Shown in pieces: positions 8,976-17,124 of a DNA stretch of 46,358 nucleotides. The stretch comes from Bacteroidales bacterium (GTDB lineage Bacteria > Bacteroidota > Bacteroidia > Bacteroidales > UBA932): positions 1 through 46,358 of the forward strand of contig JAKSKE010000009.1 in assembly GCA_024401895.1 (NCBI GenBank), read 5' to 3'. A program made the translations under genes and the position numbers. Below the pieces are notes generated by a model, which worked only from the letters and a program-made list of their open reading frames with translations, was not told where the DNA came from and did no database searches. Positions within the stretch are counted from its first letter, which is position 1; each line of letters opens with the position of its first letter.

Positions 8976-9551
8976 TTATTTCTTGCCAACGTTCTTGGGT
9001 TCTGCCTCGGAAATGTTCTGGGGAACGGCTTTCTTCACAATATCCTGCTGGTCTTCTGAAATGCTTTCGTAGCGCTTTCCGAAGTGTGCCATTGTGAACT
9101 CATTACGCAGTTCGTTGACTGCCTTCACGAGTTCGTTCTGAACTGCAATGTATGCCTGGTAACTGGTACCGCGGTCGTTCTGCAGAGAGATGACACCCTT
9201 TGACACAGCATATTTGCCGAATCCCTTGATGTCGATTTCCTCCTTCTCGGGGAGTGAGGGATCGCCTGTAGGGTTGGAAAGGAATATCTTGACTTTATCT
9301 TTAAGCTGACTTAGTTCAATAGGTTCACTACCAGCAAAAATTCTGTCTGAAGAGTTAATCCTTACAATGATGATATTGCGCTGATTAACTTTCTGGTCCT
9401 CCACTTTCTGATCTTTGTCAGGCATAGGAGGGAGACGACGGCTCAGACCCATTTGTGTTCCCATTGTGGTAGTCATAAGGAAGTAGCACAAGAGGAGGAA
9501 CGCAATGTCTGCCGTTGAGCTCGAATTGATTGCAGGTGTTTTCTTTGACAT
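8976..9551 (-). CDS. exbD: ExbD/TolR-family proton channel subunit (first copy)
   Basis: 191 aa, longer than the second copy. The transmembrane helix is at about 13-33 (TADIAFLLLCYFLMTTTMG) with the proton-carrying Asp15. The periplasmic part includes INSSDRIFAGSEPIELSQLKDKV and a long helical tail rich in Glu, Lys and Gln. Two different ExbD proteins side by side are common in Bacteroidota, where they are thought to assemble with one ExbB-type protein. Five bases separate it from the upstream membrane-protein gene. Confidence 0.88.
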   Translation of the reverse strand: MSKKTPAINSSSTADIAFLLLCYFLMTTTMGTQMGLSRRLPPMPDKDQKVEDQKVNQRNIIIVRINSSDRIFAGSEPIELSQLKDKVKIFLSNPTGDPSLPEKEEIDIKGFGKYAVSKGVISLQNDRGTSYQAYIAVQNELVKAVNELRNEFTMAHFGKRYESISEDQQDIVKKAVPQNISEAEPKNVGKK

Positions 9552-9556
9552 AACTG

Positions 9557-10003
9557 TTATTTCTTATCTTTCATTGCAACACGGATTTCTCCGGCAACGA
9601 TGGCTATAATTGCGCAAGCGCCTACAATGTAGGTGAGGTTGAGAATTGTGTCAGTGAGCTTGAGCTCAGCCTTGCTGGGATCCATTCCTGTGAGGCCCAT
9701 TGCAGGGTCGCCGGAAGCGAATACGTAAGCTATAAGGCAGAGTACTGCGCAGCCTGCGATGCCGATTCCGAACCTTACAAGGCTCTTGGCGTCATTCTTT
9801 ATGGCAATGAAAACGCCGGGAAGGATAACGGCGGCAAGTGCGAGTCCAACCATGACGTAAGTCCAGCCAAGGAGTACGTTGGTTGCAGCCTTAGGCTCAA
9901 AGCCTTCATTCCATCCTGCAGCAAATCCCCAAATGAGGATAACTACACTGACGATAATCAGGGCAATCATGCCAAGGGTGAATACTTTATTCAAATTTTT
10001 CAT
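9557..10003 (-). CDS. four-helix inner-membrane protein of the exbB-exbD operon
   Basis: 148 aa, no named function that I can defend. Four hydrophobic stretches are visible: about 9-29 (LGMIALIIVSVVILIWGFAAG), 43-66 (NVLLGWTYVMVGLALAAVILPGV), 77-97 (FGIGIAGCAVLCLIAYVFASG) and 122-142 (LNLTYIVGACAIIAIVAGEI). Charged residues are few and the tail is basic (RVAMKDKK). Its place between exbB and the first exbD suggests an accessory subunit of the proton channel; this is inference from position only. Confidence 0.75.
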   Translation of the reverse strand: MKNLNKVFTLGMIALIIVSVVILIWGFAAGWNEGFEPKAATNVLLGWTYVMVGLALAAVILPGVFIAIKNDAKSLVRFGIGIAGCAVLCLIAYVFASGDPAMGLTGMDPSKAELKLTDTILNLTYIVGACAIIAIVAGEIRVAMKDKK

Positions 10004-10024
10004 TGTGATTTGCTGTTGGAGAAA

Positions 10025-10822
10025 TTATTTGCAGTTCTTGGTGAGTACATCTACGAGGTCGATTGAAGCCTCTTCCATATCGATGGTAATGGACTCAATC
10101 TTGGCGAGGATGTAGTTGTAGAAAATCTGAAGAATCATAGCAACGATCAAACCACCTACGGTTGTAATCAAAGCGACCTTCATACCACCTGCAACAATGT
10201 TAGGAGAAATGTCACCTGCCTTCTGGATATCGTCGAATGCCTGGATCATACCGATAACGGTTCCAAGGAATCCGAGAGAAGGAGCGATTGCAATGAAGAG
10301 AGAAATCCAAGAAAGACCGTTCTCCATTTTGCTCATCTGAACTGAACCGTAAGAAACGATGTTCTTTTCAACTACGTCAACGCCCTGGTCATATTTGAGA
10401 AGGCCCTGGTAGAAAATGCTTGCAACGGGGCCGCGGGTTTCACGGCAAACGTCCTTTGCCTTCTCAATACCACCCTCTTTGATAGCTTCCTCTACCTGAG
10501 CTACAAGTTTCTTTGCGTTGATCTTGGAGAAGGTAAGATAAAGGATTCTTTCAATTGCAAGTGCGAGACCAATGATAAGGCAGATGATGATAAGAGACAT
10601 AAAGCCTGCACCACCTTCGATGAATTTGGTCTTGAGTGCCTGAGTAAGAGGAATCTCCTCGGGAGCTTCTTCGGCAACAGCTGATTCAGCTGCGGGTGCT
10701 TCTTCAGCAACCTGCTCAGTTTCAGCGGGAGCTGCTTCGGTAGTTTCTTCCTGAGCAGCGGCGATGTTTGCAGTGAAGACCATAATGGTCATAGCTGCCA
10801 AAAACATGAAAATTTTTTTCAT
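10025..10822 (-). CDS. exbB: ExbB/TolQ/MotA-family proton channel protein
   Basis: 265 aa. A hydrophobic N-terminus resembling a signal sequence (to about residue 23, IAAAQ) is followed by an Ala/Glu-rich linker (about 24-58). Then comes the ExbB core: a first helix at about 72-92 (GFMSLIIICLIIGLALAIERI) and two helices in the C-terminal half (ISLFIAIAPSLGFLGTVIGMI and VALITTVGGLIVAMILQIFYNYI). The GFLGTV and TTVGGLIVA motifs are typical of TolQ/ExbB. It forms the pentameric stator around ExbD helices. First gene of the operon, with a promoter candidate about 70 bases upstream. Confidence 0.9.
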   Translation of the reverse strand: MKKIFMFLAAMTIMVFTANIAAAQEETTEAAPAETEQVAEEAPAAESAVAEEAPEEIPLTQALKTKFIEGGAGFMSLIIICLIIGLALAIERILYLTFSKINAKKLVAQVEEAIKEGGIEKAKDVCRETRGPVASIFYQGLLKYDQGVDVVEKNIVSYGSVQMSKMENGLSWISLFIAIAPSLGFLGTVIGMIQAFDDIQKAGDISPNIVAGGMKVALITTVGGLIVAMILQIFYNYILAKIESITIDMEEASIDLVDVLTKNCK

Positions 10823-10891
10823 AACTGTTTTTGAGTGTTTTAATTAATAATTATAAAGTAGTTAATGTTTTCTGCGTTTAGAAAATCGTTG

Positions 10892-10920
10892 CAATATAGC
10901 AAAAATATTTGACTTAACAA
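10892..10920 (-). promoter_or_regulatory. promoter candidate of the exbB operon
   Basis: On the minus strand TTG (10920-10918), a 19-base spacer and TATATTG (10898-10892): the Bacteroidota -33/-7 layout with one T missing from the -7 box. It lies in the 101-base gap between the asparaginase stop and exbB, predicting a leader of about 60 bases. Confidence 0.4.
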
Positions 10921-10923
10921 CAC

Positions 10924-11958
10924 TTATTCCGAGATTTCTCCCATCATACTGCGTTCAAACCGGTCTTTGACCCAGGCGTCGTTGGGGCTTTCTCCCATAA
11001 GGTAAAACAGCTTGGACAGAGCGCTCTCGACGGTTATGTCCCTGCCCGAAATAACGCCCGCTTTCTTGAGCGACATACCTGTGGCATAGAGGTTCATATC
11101 TACGGTGCCCTTGTTGCATTGGGTAACGTTCACCAGAATTTTGCCTCTCCTGCGGGCCTGGGACACAATGTCGGTGAACCAGGGCTTGGAGATGGCGTTG
11201 CCGGAACCGTAGGATTCAATGATCACTGCCCGGGAACCGTCCCCCAGCAAGGTGTCTTTCACCACCTGCTCGGTAATTCCGGGATGAACGCGCAGAATTG
11301 CGACTCTGGTGTCCAGTTTCGTGTGTATCTCGAACGGTTTGTTGCAATTCGGACGGCGAATGTACGGGATGTTATAGACTATGTCGATTCCGGCTGTCGC
11401 CAGAGGCGGATAATTCGGAGAACTGAAGGCTTCGAAGCCGGTGGCGTCGGTCTTTATGCTGCGGTTGCCCCTGAGCAGCAGGGAATGGAAGCAGATGCAC
11501 ACCTCCGGCACCAGGGCCTTGCCGTCACTGTCCTTGGCGGAAGCAATCTCTACCGACGACACCAGGTTTTCCTTGCCGTCGGTGCGGGGTTCCCCAATGG
11601 GCAGCTGGCTTCCGGTAAACACTACCGGCTTGTCCAGATTGTGCAGCATAAAACTGAGCATAGATGCCGAATATGCCATTGTGTCGGTGCCGTGGAGTAT
11701 GACAAATCCGTCATACGAATCGTACCGGCTCTTGATTAGTTTCGCCAGGTCCTGCCACAGCGAAGGTTCTACGTCCGAAGAATCTATGAGCGGGGTGAAG
11801 GTGTAGGAATCGATTTTGAGAGCAAACTTCGCAAGCTCGGGGACTTCTTCCATTATTTGGCTGAAGTCGAATGGCTTGAGCGTTTGATCTGCGGGATCTT
11901 TCTTCATTCCTATGGTGCCGCCGGTATATATGAGCAGCAGGGAGGCTTTGGCATTCAT
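10924..11958 (-). CDS. ansA: type I L-asparaginase
   Basis: Hydrolyses L-asparagine to aspartate and ammonia. 344 aa, no signal peptide, so the cytoplasmic type. The first catalytic threonine is Thr15 in YTGGTIGM. The second signature is HGTDTMAYSASML at about residues 90-102, followed by KPVVFTGSQLPIGEPRTDG. Its start overlaps the TatD stop by four bases (ATGA), so the two are translationally coupled. Confidence 0.93.
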   Translation of the reverse strand: MNAKASLLLIYTGGTIGMKKDPADQTLKPFDFSQIMEEVPELAKFALKIDSYTFTPLIDSSDVEPSLWQDLAKLIKSRYDSYDGFVILHGTDTMAYSASMLSFMLHNLDKPVVFTGSQLPIGEPRTDGKENLVSSVEIASAKDSDGKALVPEVCICFHSLLLRGNRSIKTDATGFEAFSSPNYPPLATAGIDIVYNIPYIRRPNCNKPFEIHTKLDTRVAILRVHPGITEQVVKDTLLGDGSRAVIIESYGSGNAISKPWFTDIVSQARRRGKILVNVTQCNKGTVDMNLYATGMSLKKAGVISGRDITVESALSKLFYLMGESPNDAWVKDRFERSMMGEISE

Positions 11959-12722
11959 ATCGAAAATAGCTTTTTTGCGTTTTCTGTAGTGACTGCGGCG
12001 GCTTCTTCTATGGAAACCCCTTTTATTCCGGCCAGGCAGGCGGCTATTAGCGGAATATTGGCGCTTTCGTTCCTGGTGCCCCGCAAGGGCGTGGGGGCAA
12101 GGTAGGGAGAGTCGGTTTCGAGCACTATCCGGTTAAGCGGAATGTCCAGGATGTCGGTCGCTATGGAGGCTTTCTTGAAGGTAAGCACTCCGCCAATGCC
12201 CACATACCAGTCTCCCAGGCGGCTGACCCGGCGGAACGTTTCGGCACTTCCGCTGAAGGCGTGCAGGTTCCCCCTTATTCCAAGGTGTGCGGCGGCCTGC
12301 AGCACGTCGAAGAAATCCTGCGTGGCGTCCCGGAGGTGAATGTTCACCGGCAGATTCAGTTTGGCGGCCAGTTCGAGTTGGGTGAAGAATGCATCCTTCT
12401 GCTGCTTTTTGTAGGTGGTGTCGAAATGGTAGTCCAACCCTATTTCTCCTATGGCAACGATGTTTCGGGTGCTGTAGGAGAGCAGGTCATCCATTTCTTT
12501 TTGCCAGAAAGCGTCCACCGAGCCGGGGTACAGCCCCAGCATAGGGAAAAGGACTCCGGGGTAGCGTTCTGTGAGTTCGAACATTGCAGGACGCTCCTTT
12601 GAATCCACGTCGGCCTGGAGCATTTTGGTTACTCCGGCCTTAACAGCCCGTTCAATTGCCCGGTCCCGGTCTTGGTCAAACGCGCTGTCGCAATTGTGGG
12701 TATGTGTGTCGATAAATTCCAT
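11955..12722 (-). CDS. tatD: TatD-family metal-dependent DNase
   Basis: TIM-barrel hydrolase of the TatD/YcfH family, 255 aa, full length. Metal ligands: His7 and His9 in IDTHTHN, Glu in VAIGEIGLDYHF, His in NIHLRDA, His in LHAFSGSAE and Asp in LETDSPYLAPTPLRG. Family members are 3'-5' exonucleases or D-aminoacyl-tRNA deacylases. Sits between dprA (24 bases upstream) and ansA (4-base overlap) in the leftward run. Confidence 0.92.
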   Translation of the reverse strand: MEFIDTHTHNCDSAFDQDRDRAIERAVKAGVTKMLQADVDSKERPAMFELTERYPGVLFPMLGLYPGSVDAFWQKEMDDLLSYSTRNIVAIGEIGLDYHFDTTYKKQQKDAFFTQLELAAKLNLPVNIHLRDATQDFFDVLQAAAHLGIRGNLHAFSGSAETFRRVSRLGDWYVGIGGVLTFKKASIATDILDIPLNRIVLETDSPYLAPTPLRGTRNESANIPLIAACLAGIKGVSIEEAAAVTTENAKKLFSI

Positions 12723-12746
12723 AAGCCCGCAGTACAGCCTGCAAAT

Positions 12747-13916
12747 TTACAACAATTTACCGTTTATTGTACAGCGTCCCAGCACGTCCGAGCAAATAAA
12801 CCCGTCGCTTTCCAGCCTCTGCACCAGGGGTGAAACCTGCCTGTAGGGCAGTCCCGACTTCTGGGCTATCTGTTCGGGACTTATTCCCCGAGAATACTGG
12901 ATGAGCCCGTATATCTTACACAGCAGCGCTATTGTACCTGCCGGAAGGAGTTTCCCGTAAAATGAGCTTATCTGCTGTTCGAACGCTGTCCCGGCCGGTG
13001 CCTTCCGCTTCCACAGCCCCAGCTCTTTCCGGAGCTGGTCGAGATTCACAATTGGGTCGGCCACTTTGCTGCTTACCAGCAGATTACAACCCTCGGACCG
13101 AAGGTCGTCGATACGCCCCGGCAGGCAGTAAACGTTTCTGCCGTATTCGAAGGCGAGCCTGGCGGTAAGCATTCCGCCTCCGTTTTTCTTGGACTCTATG
13201 AGCAGGGTGTCGGCGCTGAGGCCGGCTATTATGCGGTTGCGGCGCAGGAAGGTGAAAGGCTGCGGCGGTGTGCCCGGCGGGAAATCGGTAATGAGGGCGC
13301 AGCCTTCGGTAGAGGCTATTTCGGCCGCCGCCCGGGTATGGTATTGCGGGTACACGCAGTCTATTCCGGTGGGTAGCACAGCGATTGTGGGCAGGCCCTG
13401 GGACAGGGCAGTCCTGTGGGCGGTTATGTCAACCCCGAAGGCGAGGCCGCTCACTATGCAGCATCGTTCCGATGCGGAGGCAAGCTCCCGGACTATTCGT
13501 TCGCACCATTCCTTGCCGTACAGGGAAATATCCCTGGTGCCCACAATAGAGACATTGCGGTATGCATTGAACAGCTTTTCAGGGGGAGTGACGCTTTTTA
13601 CGTAAAGGCCCAGAGGGGCATCGGTACAGTCCCGCAGCAGGTGCGGGTAACAATCCTGTCCGCAGTGAATGAAAGTGCAGCCCCGTGCCTGAAGAGACTC
13701 CAGTTCTTTTGCTGAATCTTCCAGTGCAGAAGGCGAAACGGCTGAGCCGTTGCATTTGAGAGAGGCCAGAATCTGAGTCCTGTCCTTTTCGGAAAGATGG
13801 AAAAAGTCGCGGCAGTTGCCGAGACTTTCCAGAATTTGATGTGCTGCCGCGGGCTTGTTGCCAAGCAGCCGGTTGAGCGCACAGGCGCTCACCTTTTCCA
13901 GAAGTTGTATGTCCAT
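12747..13916 (-). CDS. dprA: DNA-processing protein DprA
   Basis: Loads RecA onto incoming single-stranded DNA in natural transformation; 389 aa, full length. The N-terminal SAM/HhH-like region (about 1-75) contains the usual LLGNKPAAAHQILESLG. The Rossmann-like core (about 105-310) has VSIVGTRDISLYG, SGLAFGVDITAHRTAL, PTGIDCVYPQYH and LRRNRIIAGLSADTLLIES. A C-terminal winged helix follows (about 325-389, GISPEQIAQKSGLPYRQV). DprA is widespread in bacteria not known to be competent, so it does not by itself show competence here. Confidence 0.93.
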   Translation of the reverse strand: MDIQLLEKVSACALNRLLGNKPAAAHQILESLGNCRDFFHLSEKDRTQILASLKCNGSAVSPSALEDSAKELESLQARGCTFIHCGQDCYPHLLRDCTDAPLGLYVKSVTPPEKLFNAYRNVSIVGTRDISLYGKEWCERIVRELASASERCCIVSGLAFGVDITAHRTALSQGLPTIAVLPTGIDCVYPQYHTRAAAEIASTEGCALITDFPPGTPPQPFTFLRRNRIIAGLSADTLLIESKKNGGGMLTARLAFEYGRNVYCLPGRIDDLRSEGCNLLVSSKVADPIVNLDQLRKELGLWKRKAPAGTAFEQQISSFYGKLLPAGTIALLCKIYGLIQYSRGISPEQIAQKSGLPYRQVSPLVQRLESDGFICSDVLGRCTINGKLL

Positions 13917-13943
13917 AGTTTAGTTTAAGTTGTTGGTTGTGTG

Positions 13944-14993
13944 CTATATAACGAGCAACGCGTCGCCGTATGGCCCAAAAGTGTAGTCTCCTTCCAAGGC
14001 AATCTTATAGGCATTCATAACCTTGTCGAATCCGCCAAAGGCCGCAATGCTCATAAGCATAGTGGATTCTGGGAGATGGAAGTTTGAAACTACGGCGTCC
14101 GGTATGCTGAAGTCGTACGGAGGGAAAATGAATTTATTGGTCCAGGTGTCTATGGGGCGAACTCCGTGTTCGGTGGTGACACTGGTCTCCAGGCCGCGTA
14201 TTACGGTTGCACCTACTGCCAGAATCTTTCCGCCGCTGCGTTTGGTCCGGTTGATTTTGTCGGCGGCCTCTTCACTTATAATCATTCTTTCGCAGTCCAT
14301 ACGGTGTTTGCTGAGATCTTCCACATCCACCTTGCGGAACTGTCCTATGCCCATATGAACGGTAATGAATGCTTTATCTATGTCTTTGAGAATCATTCTG
14401 TTGAACAATTCCCTTGAGAAGTGGAGACCGGCTGCCGGAGCCGACACCGCACCTTCCTGCGAAGCAAAGATTGTCTGGAAGTTTTCGGCGTCTTCGGGCT
14501 CGGGCTGTTCCTTTACCCACTCGGGTATGGGAGTCTGTCCCAGTGCGAACAGAGCCTGTTTGAATTCTTCGTAAGGCCCGTCGTACAGAAAACGGAGGGT
14601 TCTTCCCCGTGAAGTGGTATTGTCTATTACCTCGGCAACCATTGACTCGTCGTCGCCGAAGTAGAGTTTGTTGCCTATTCTAATCTTACGGGCAGGATCT
14701 ACAATCACGTCCCACAACCGCTGTTCCTTTCCCAGTTCGCGAAGCAGGAAAACCTTTATGTCTGCTCCGGTTTTCTCTTTTTTTCCGGAAAGGCGGGCAG
14801 GAAATACCTTGGTGTCGTTGAGAACGAAGGTGTCGCCCTTTCCAAAGTAATCAATAATGTCCTTGAACAGCTTGTGCTCAATCTCTCCGCTGTCTTTGTG
14901 GAGTACCATAAGTTTGCATTCGTCTCTCCAGCGGGGAGGGTTGGAAGCTATTTTAGACTTGGGAAGATTGAAATCGAATTGTGAAAGTTTCAT
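13944..14993 (-). CDS. queA: tRNA preQ1(34) S-adenosylmethionine ribosyltransferase-isomerase
   Basis: Transfers and rearranges the ribose of SAM onto preQ1 in the tRNA wobble position to give epoxyqueuosine. 349 aa, the family length. Diagnostic blocks are LPKSKIASNPPRWRDECKLMVL near the N-terminus, FVLNDTKVFPARL at about 56-68, SAPAAGLHFS mid-protein, and FITVHMGIGQFRKVDVEDLSKHRM. A short imperfect inverted repeat lies directly before the start. Confidence 0.95.
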   Translation of the reverse strand: MKLSQFDFNLPKSKIASNPPRWRDECKLMVLHKDSGEIEHKLFKDIIDYFGKGDTFVLNDTKVFPARLSGKKEKTGADIKVFLLRELGKEQRLWDVIVDPARKIRIGNKLYFGDDESMVAEVIDNTTSRGRTLRFLYDGPYEEFKQALFALGQTPIPEWVKEQPEPEDAENFQTIFASQEGAVSAPAAGLHFSRELFNRMILKDIDKAFITVHMGIGQFRKVDVEDLSKHRMDCERMIISEEAADKINRTKRSGGKILAVGATVIRGLETSVTTEHGVRPIDTWTNKFIFPPYDFSIPDAVVSNFHLPESTMLMSIAAFGGFDKVMNAYKIALEGDYTFGPYGDALLVI

Positions 14994-14996
14994 AAT

Positions 14997-15031
14997 GTGT
15001 CCATACGTTATATCTTATATTATACGGACAC
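14997..15031. other. imperfect inverted repeat upstream of queA
   Basis: GTGTCC (14997-15002) and GGACAC (15026-15031) bracket an AT-rich centre that pairs only partly. It fills the gap between the TPR gene stop and the queA ATG at 14993. It could be a leader hairpin or an operator. No T-run follows, so it is not a convincing terminator. Confidence 0.25.
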
Positions 15032-15046
15032 TTTGGGCAAAAAGTT

Positions 15047-15925
15047 TCACTGTGCGGCAGGAAGATTCGCCAGCCTTATTTGATAGGCCCCAGCTTTCTT
15101 CCGGTCGTCCAGCTTGCGGTAAAGAAGGACGCAGTTCGTGAGGGCGGTTCTGTTGTCGGGGTTTTTCTTGAGAACTTTCTCGAAGATTTTGATGGCCTTC
15201 CTGGGATTGCTGTTCACCGATGCCCAATATGCGCCCTGATTGTTGAGGAAATCGAGATTGCCCGGGTACTGGGCGAACATTTTCTCTGAAATGACCAGGA
15301 ATACTTCATAGGATTTGGGAGTGCCCTGATTGAAAAAGATGCGGCAGTATTCCTGCATAAGCGATGCAAAGGTCTCGGCGTCAATTACATTGCCTTCGTA
15401 TGTCCATTTGCCGGGCAATCTGCCGTTGTCGGCAATGAGTTCCAGGATTTTCTCCCGTGCAATGTCCGGAGACTCCTTTTCATAACTTATGAGGGCACCT
15501 ATATAGTCGAACCTGAGGGCGAGTTCGTTGGGGTTGGCCTTGATTGCTTTCTCTATGTAGGTTGTGGCCTTCCCGAAAAGTTCATCGTCGAAGAAAAGCT
15601 CCTCGAAATAGTTAAGGTCCCGTCCGGTGGAATCTTTCAGGGTCATTATTGGCTTTTGCCCCAGGTATTTCGCCTGGTTCTTGTGCACTGCCTGGCTGTG
15701 AAATGATTTCTTCAGGTAATAGTTGAACCTGGCCTCGAGCATCTGCGGATTGTATTTGTCGTAGTCCTCCCATTTGTCCAGAAGGGTTTCGATGCCCACT
15801 CCGTCATAGCCTCCTACGGCCACAAGGCGGTTGTAACGGGTTGCAAAATCTTCATTGCGGTCGTCCTGGGCGGCGGCAAAGGTAAAAGCTAAAAGCGCGG
15901 CGGCTATGAACAGTGTCTTTTTCAT
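15047..15925 (-). CDS. exported TPR-repeat protein
   Basis: 292 aa with a signal peptide (MKKTLFIAAALLAFTFAAAQ). The remainder is helical. At least three tetratricopeptide-like units are visible: FGKATTYIEKAIKANPNELALRFDYIGAL (about 117-145), the segment ending FAQYPGNLDFLNNQGAYWA, and PRKAIKIFEKVLKKNPDNRTALTNCVLLY near the C-terminus. It should act in the periplasm as a scaffold; the partner is unknown. Start overlaps the RsmF-like gene stop by four bases, so the two are coupled. Confidence 0.8.
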   Translation of the reverse strand: MKKTLFIAAALLAFTFAAAQDDRNEDFATRYNRLVAVGGYDGVGIETLLDKWEDYDKYNPQMLEARFNYYLKKSFHSQAVHKNQAKYLGQKPIMTLKDSTGRDLNYFEELFFDDELFGKATTYIEKAIKANPNELALRFDYIGALISYEKESPDIAREKILELIADNGRLPGKWTYEGNVIDAETFASLMQEYCRIFFNQGTPKSYEVFLVISEKMFAQYPGNLDFLNNQGAYWASVNSNPRKAIKIFEKVLKKNPDNRTALTNCVLLYRKLDDRKKAGAYQIRLANLPAAQ

Positions 15926-17061
15926 TTTATATCCATTAATATTCTACGGCGCTGCGGCAACAGATTGTTGCAGCGGGTGCCAAGGTTTTTTACGAACCCC
16001 AGAGGCAGTCCCCGGTAACATACGACTATGTATCCCCTGGGAGCCTGAGGCAGCAGAATCGAATCCCGGTGCAGGTATTTCAGGGCTGTCTGCCGATCCA
16101 GTTCAACCATCGGGTACAGGTTCCGGTCAAAATCCAGATTCAAGGCCCAGTCGTTGTCGGGAACGAAATCCCGGCCTTTGTACTCACCTTTATGTACTCC
16201 CGAAATGAGCGGGTGAAACGGTTTAAGGTCGGCGTCGGTGAGCCCCCTGCCGCTCTGCCCGGGAATACCGTCTTTCACAAGGGCTCCGACCCATTGGCCT
16301 TCGCCGAGGGTTTCTCCGGCTTTCAGCAGATGTCCGGCACGGCTTTCCTTTACGCCGGAGCCGGAATAGGTGTTCGGGAGCCGCACTATGCTTCCTCCCA
16401 GTTCACGGGCAATCCACTCCAGATTGTCGTCGTTTTCCTGCTCGTTGTATGTGCAGGTGGAGTATATGAGGATTCCTCCCGGTTTCAGGGCGGGCCATAC
16501 GTCAGAGATGATTCTCTTCTGGCGGGCGGCGCAAAGCTGCACGGTGTCTTCGCTCCATTGTTCCACCGCCTTCGGGTCTTTGCGGAACATTCCCTCGCCG
16601 CTGCAAGGCACATCGGCCACAATAATGTCGAACCCGCTGCGCAGATGGGCGAAGGCTGCCGGGTCCAGGCTTGTGACAATCACGTTAGGGTCTCCCCAAG
16701 CCGCAACATTGTCCCTCAGTACGCCGGCGCGCTGTTTCATAACCTCGTTGCTCACCAGGGTGAAACCGTTTCCGAACTTTTCCCGCAGGGAGGCGGCAAG
16801 GTCTGTGGTTTTGCCTCCGGGAGCGGCGCACAGGTCCAGCACAGTGCGGGTGTCGCAGGTAAGCAGGCTTCGGAATATGTGTCCCACATACATTGCAGAA
16901 GAATCCTGCACGTAATACGCCCCGGCGTGGAAAAGCGGGTCAAGGGTGAATACCGGCCTGGAGTCGAGTATTCTTCCCCATTTGTTCCAGGGTACGGGCG
17001 TGCCCTCCCATTCGGTGAGCTTGAAGGGGTTCAGACGTATGCTTACGGGGAGTGCTTCCAT
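15922..17061 (-). CDS. RsmF/NOP2-type rRNA m5C methyltransferase
   Basis: SAM-dependent RNA cytosine-C5 methyltransferase of the NOL1/NOP2/Sun family. From ATG 17061 it is 379 aa. SAM site: LDLCAAPGGKTTDLA. Catalytic cysteines: VPCSGEGMFRKDP (motif IV) and IYSTCTYNEQEND (motif VI). A C-terminal RNA-binding region follows (about 270-379). The frame stays open upstream to an ATG at 17130, but that lies beyond a minus-strand -7 box at 17106-17113 and overlaps the divergent NUDIX start. Starting at 17061 leaves only seven residues before SIRLNP, shorter than usual, so the exact start is uncertain. Confidence 0.88.
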   Translation of the reverse strand: MEALPVSIRLNPFKLTEWEGTPVPWNKWGRILDSRPVFTLDPLFHAGAYYVQDSSAMYVGHIFRSLLTCDTRTVLDLCAAPGGKTTDLAASLREKFGNGFTLVSNEVMKQRAGVLRDNVAAWGDPNVIVTSLDPAAFAHLRSGFDIIVADVPCSGEGMFRKDPKAVEQWSEDTVQLCAARQKRIISDVWPALKPGGILIYSTCTYNEQENDDNLEWIARELGGSIVRLPNTYSGSGVKESRAGHLLKAGETLGEGQWVGALVKDGIPGQSGRGLTDADLKPFHPLISGVHKGEYKGRDFVPDNDWALNLDFDRNLYPMVELDRQTALKYLHRDSILLPQAPRGYIVVCYRGLPLGFVKNLGTRCNNLLPQRRRILMDIK

Positions 17062-17064
17062 TCG

Positions 17065-17095
17065 TTTGCGCTGCGCTAAAAATTTGCTAATTTTG
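17065..17095 (+). promoter_or_regulatory. consensus promoter of the NUDIX/permease operon
   Basis: TTTG (17065-17068), exactly 19 bases, then TAATTTTG (17088-17095): a full match to the Bacteroidota -33/-7 promoter. The predicted start near 17101 gives a leader of about 24 bases to the ATG at 17125. Confidence 0.75.
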
Positions 17096-17105
17096 CGTCC
17101 GGCCA

Positions 17106-17113
17106 CAAAGATA
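17106..17113 (-). promoter_or_regulatory. -7 box of the RsmF-like gene
   Basis: TATCTTTG on the minus strand. Its predicted start near 17100 coincides with that of the rightward NUDIX promoter, so polymerase could not occupy both at once. No clear -33 element. Confidence 0.4.
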
Positions 17114-17124
17114 ATAATTTTCCA

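Noticed and set aside
12747-13916. DprA as evidence of a competence locus
   Set aside because: DprA is nearly universal and no ComEC, ComEA or pilus gene is present here; the ComEB-like gene at 3732 is a dCMP deaminase.
16069-17079. 336-residue plus-strand frame opposite the RsmF-like gene
   Set aside because: The minus strand carries all catalytic motifs of the methyltransferase; the plus-strand frame has no signal, motif or promoter.
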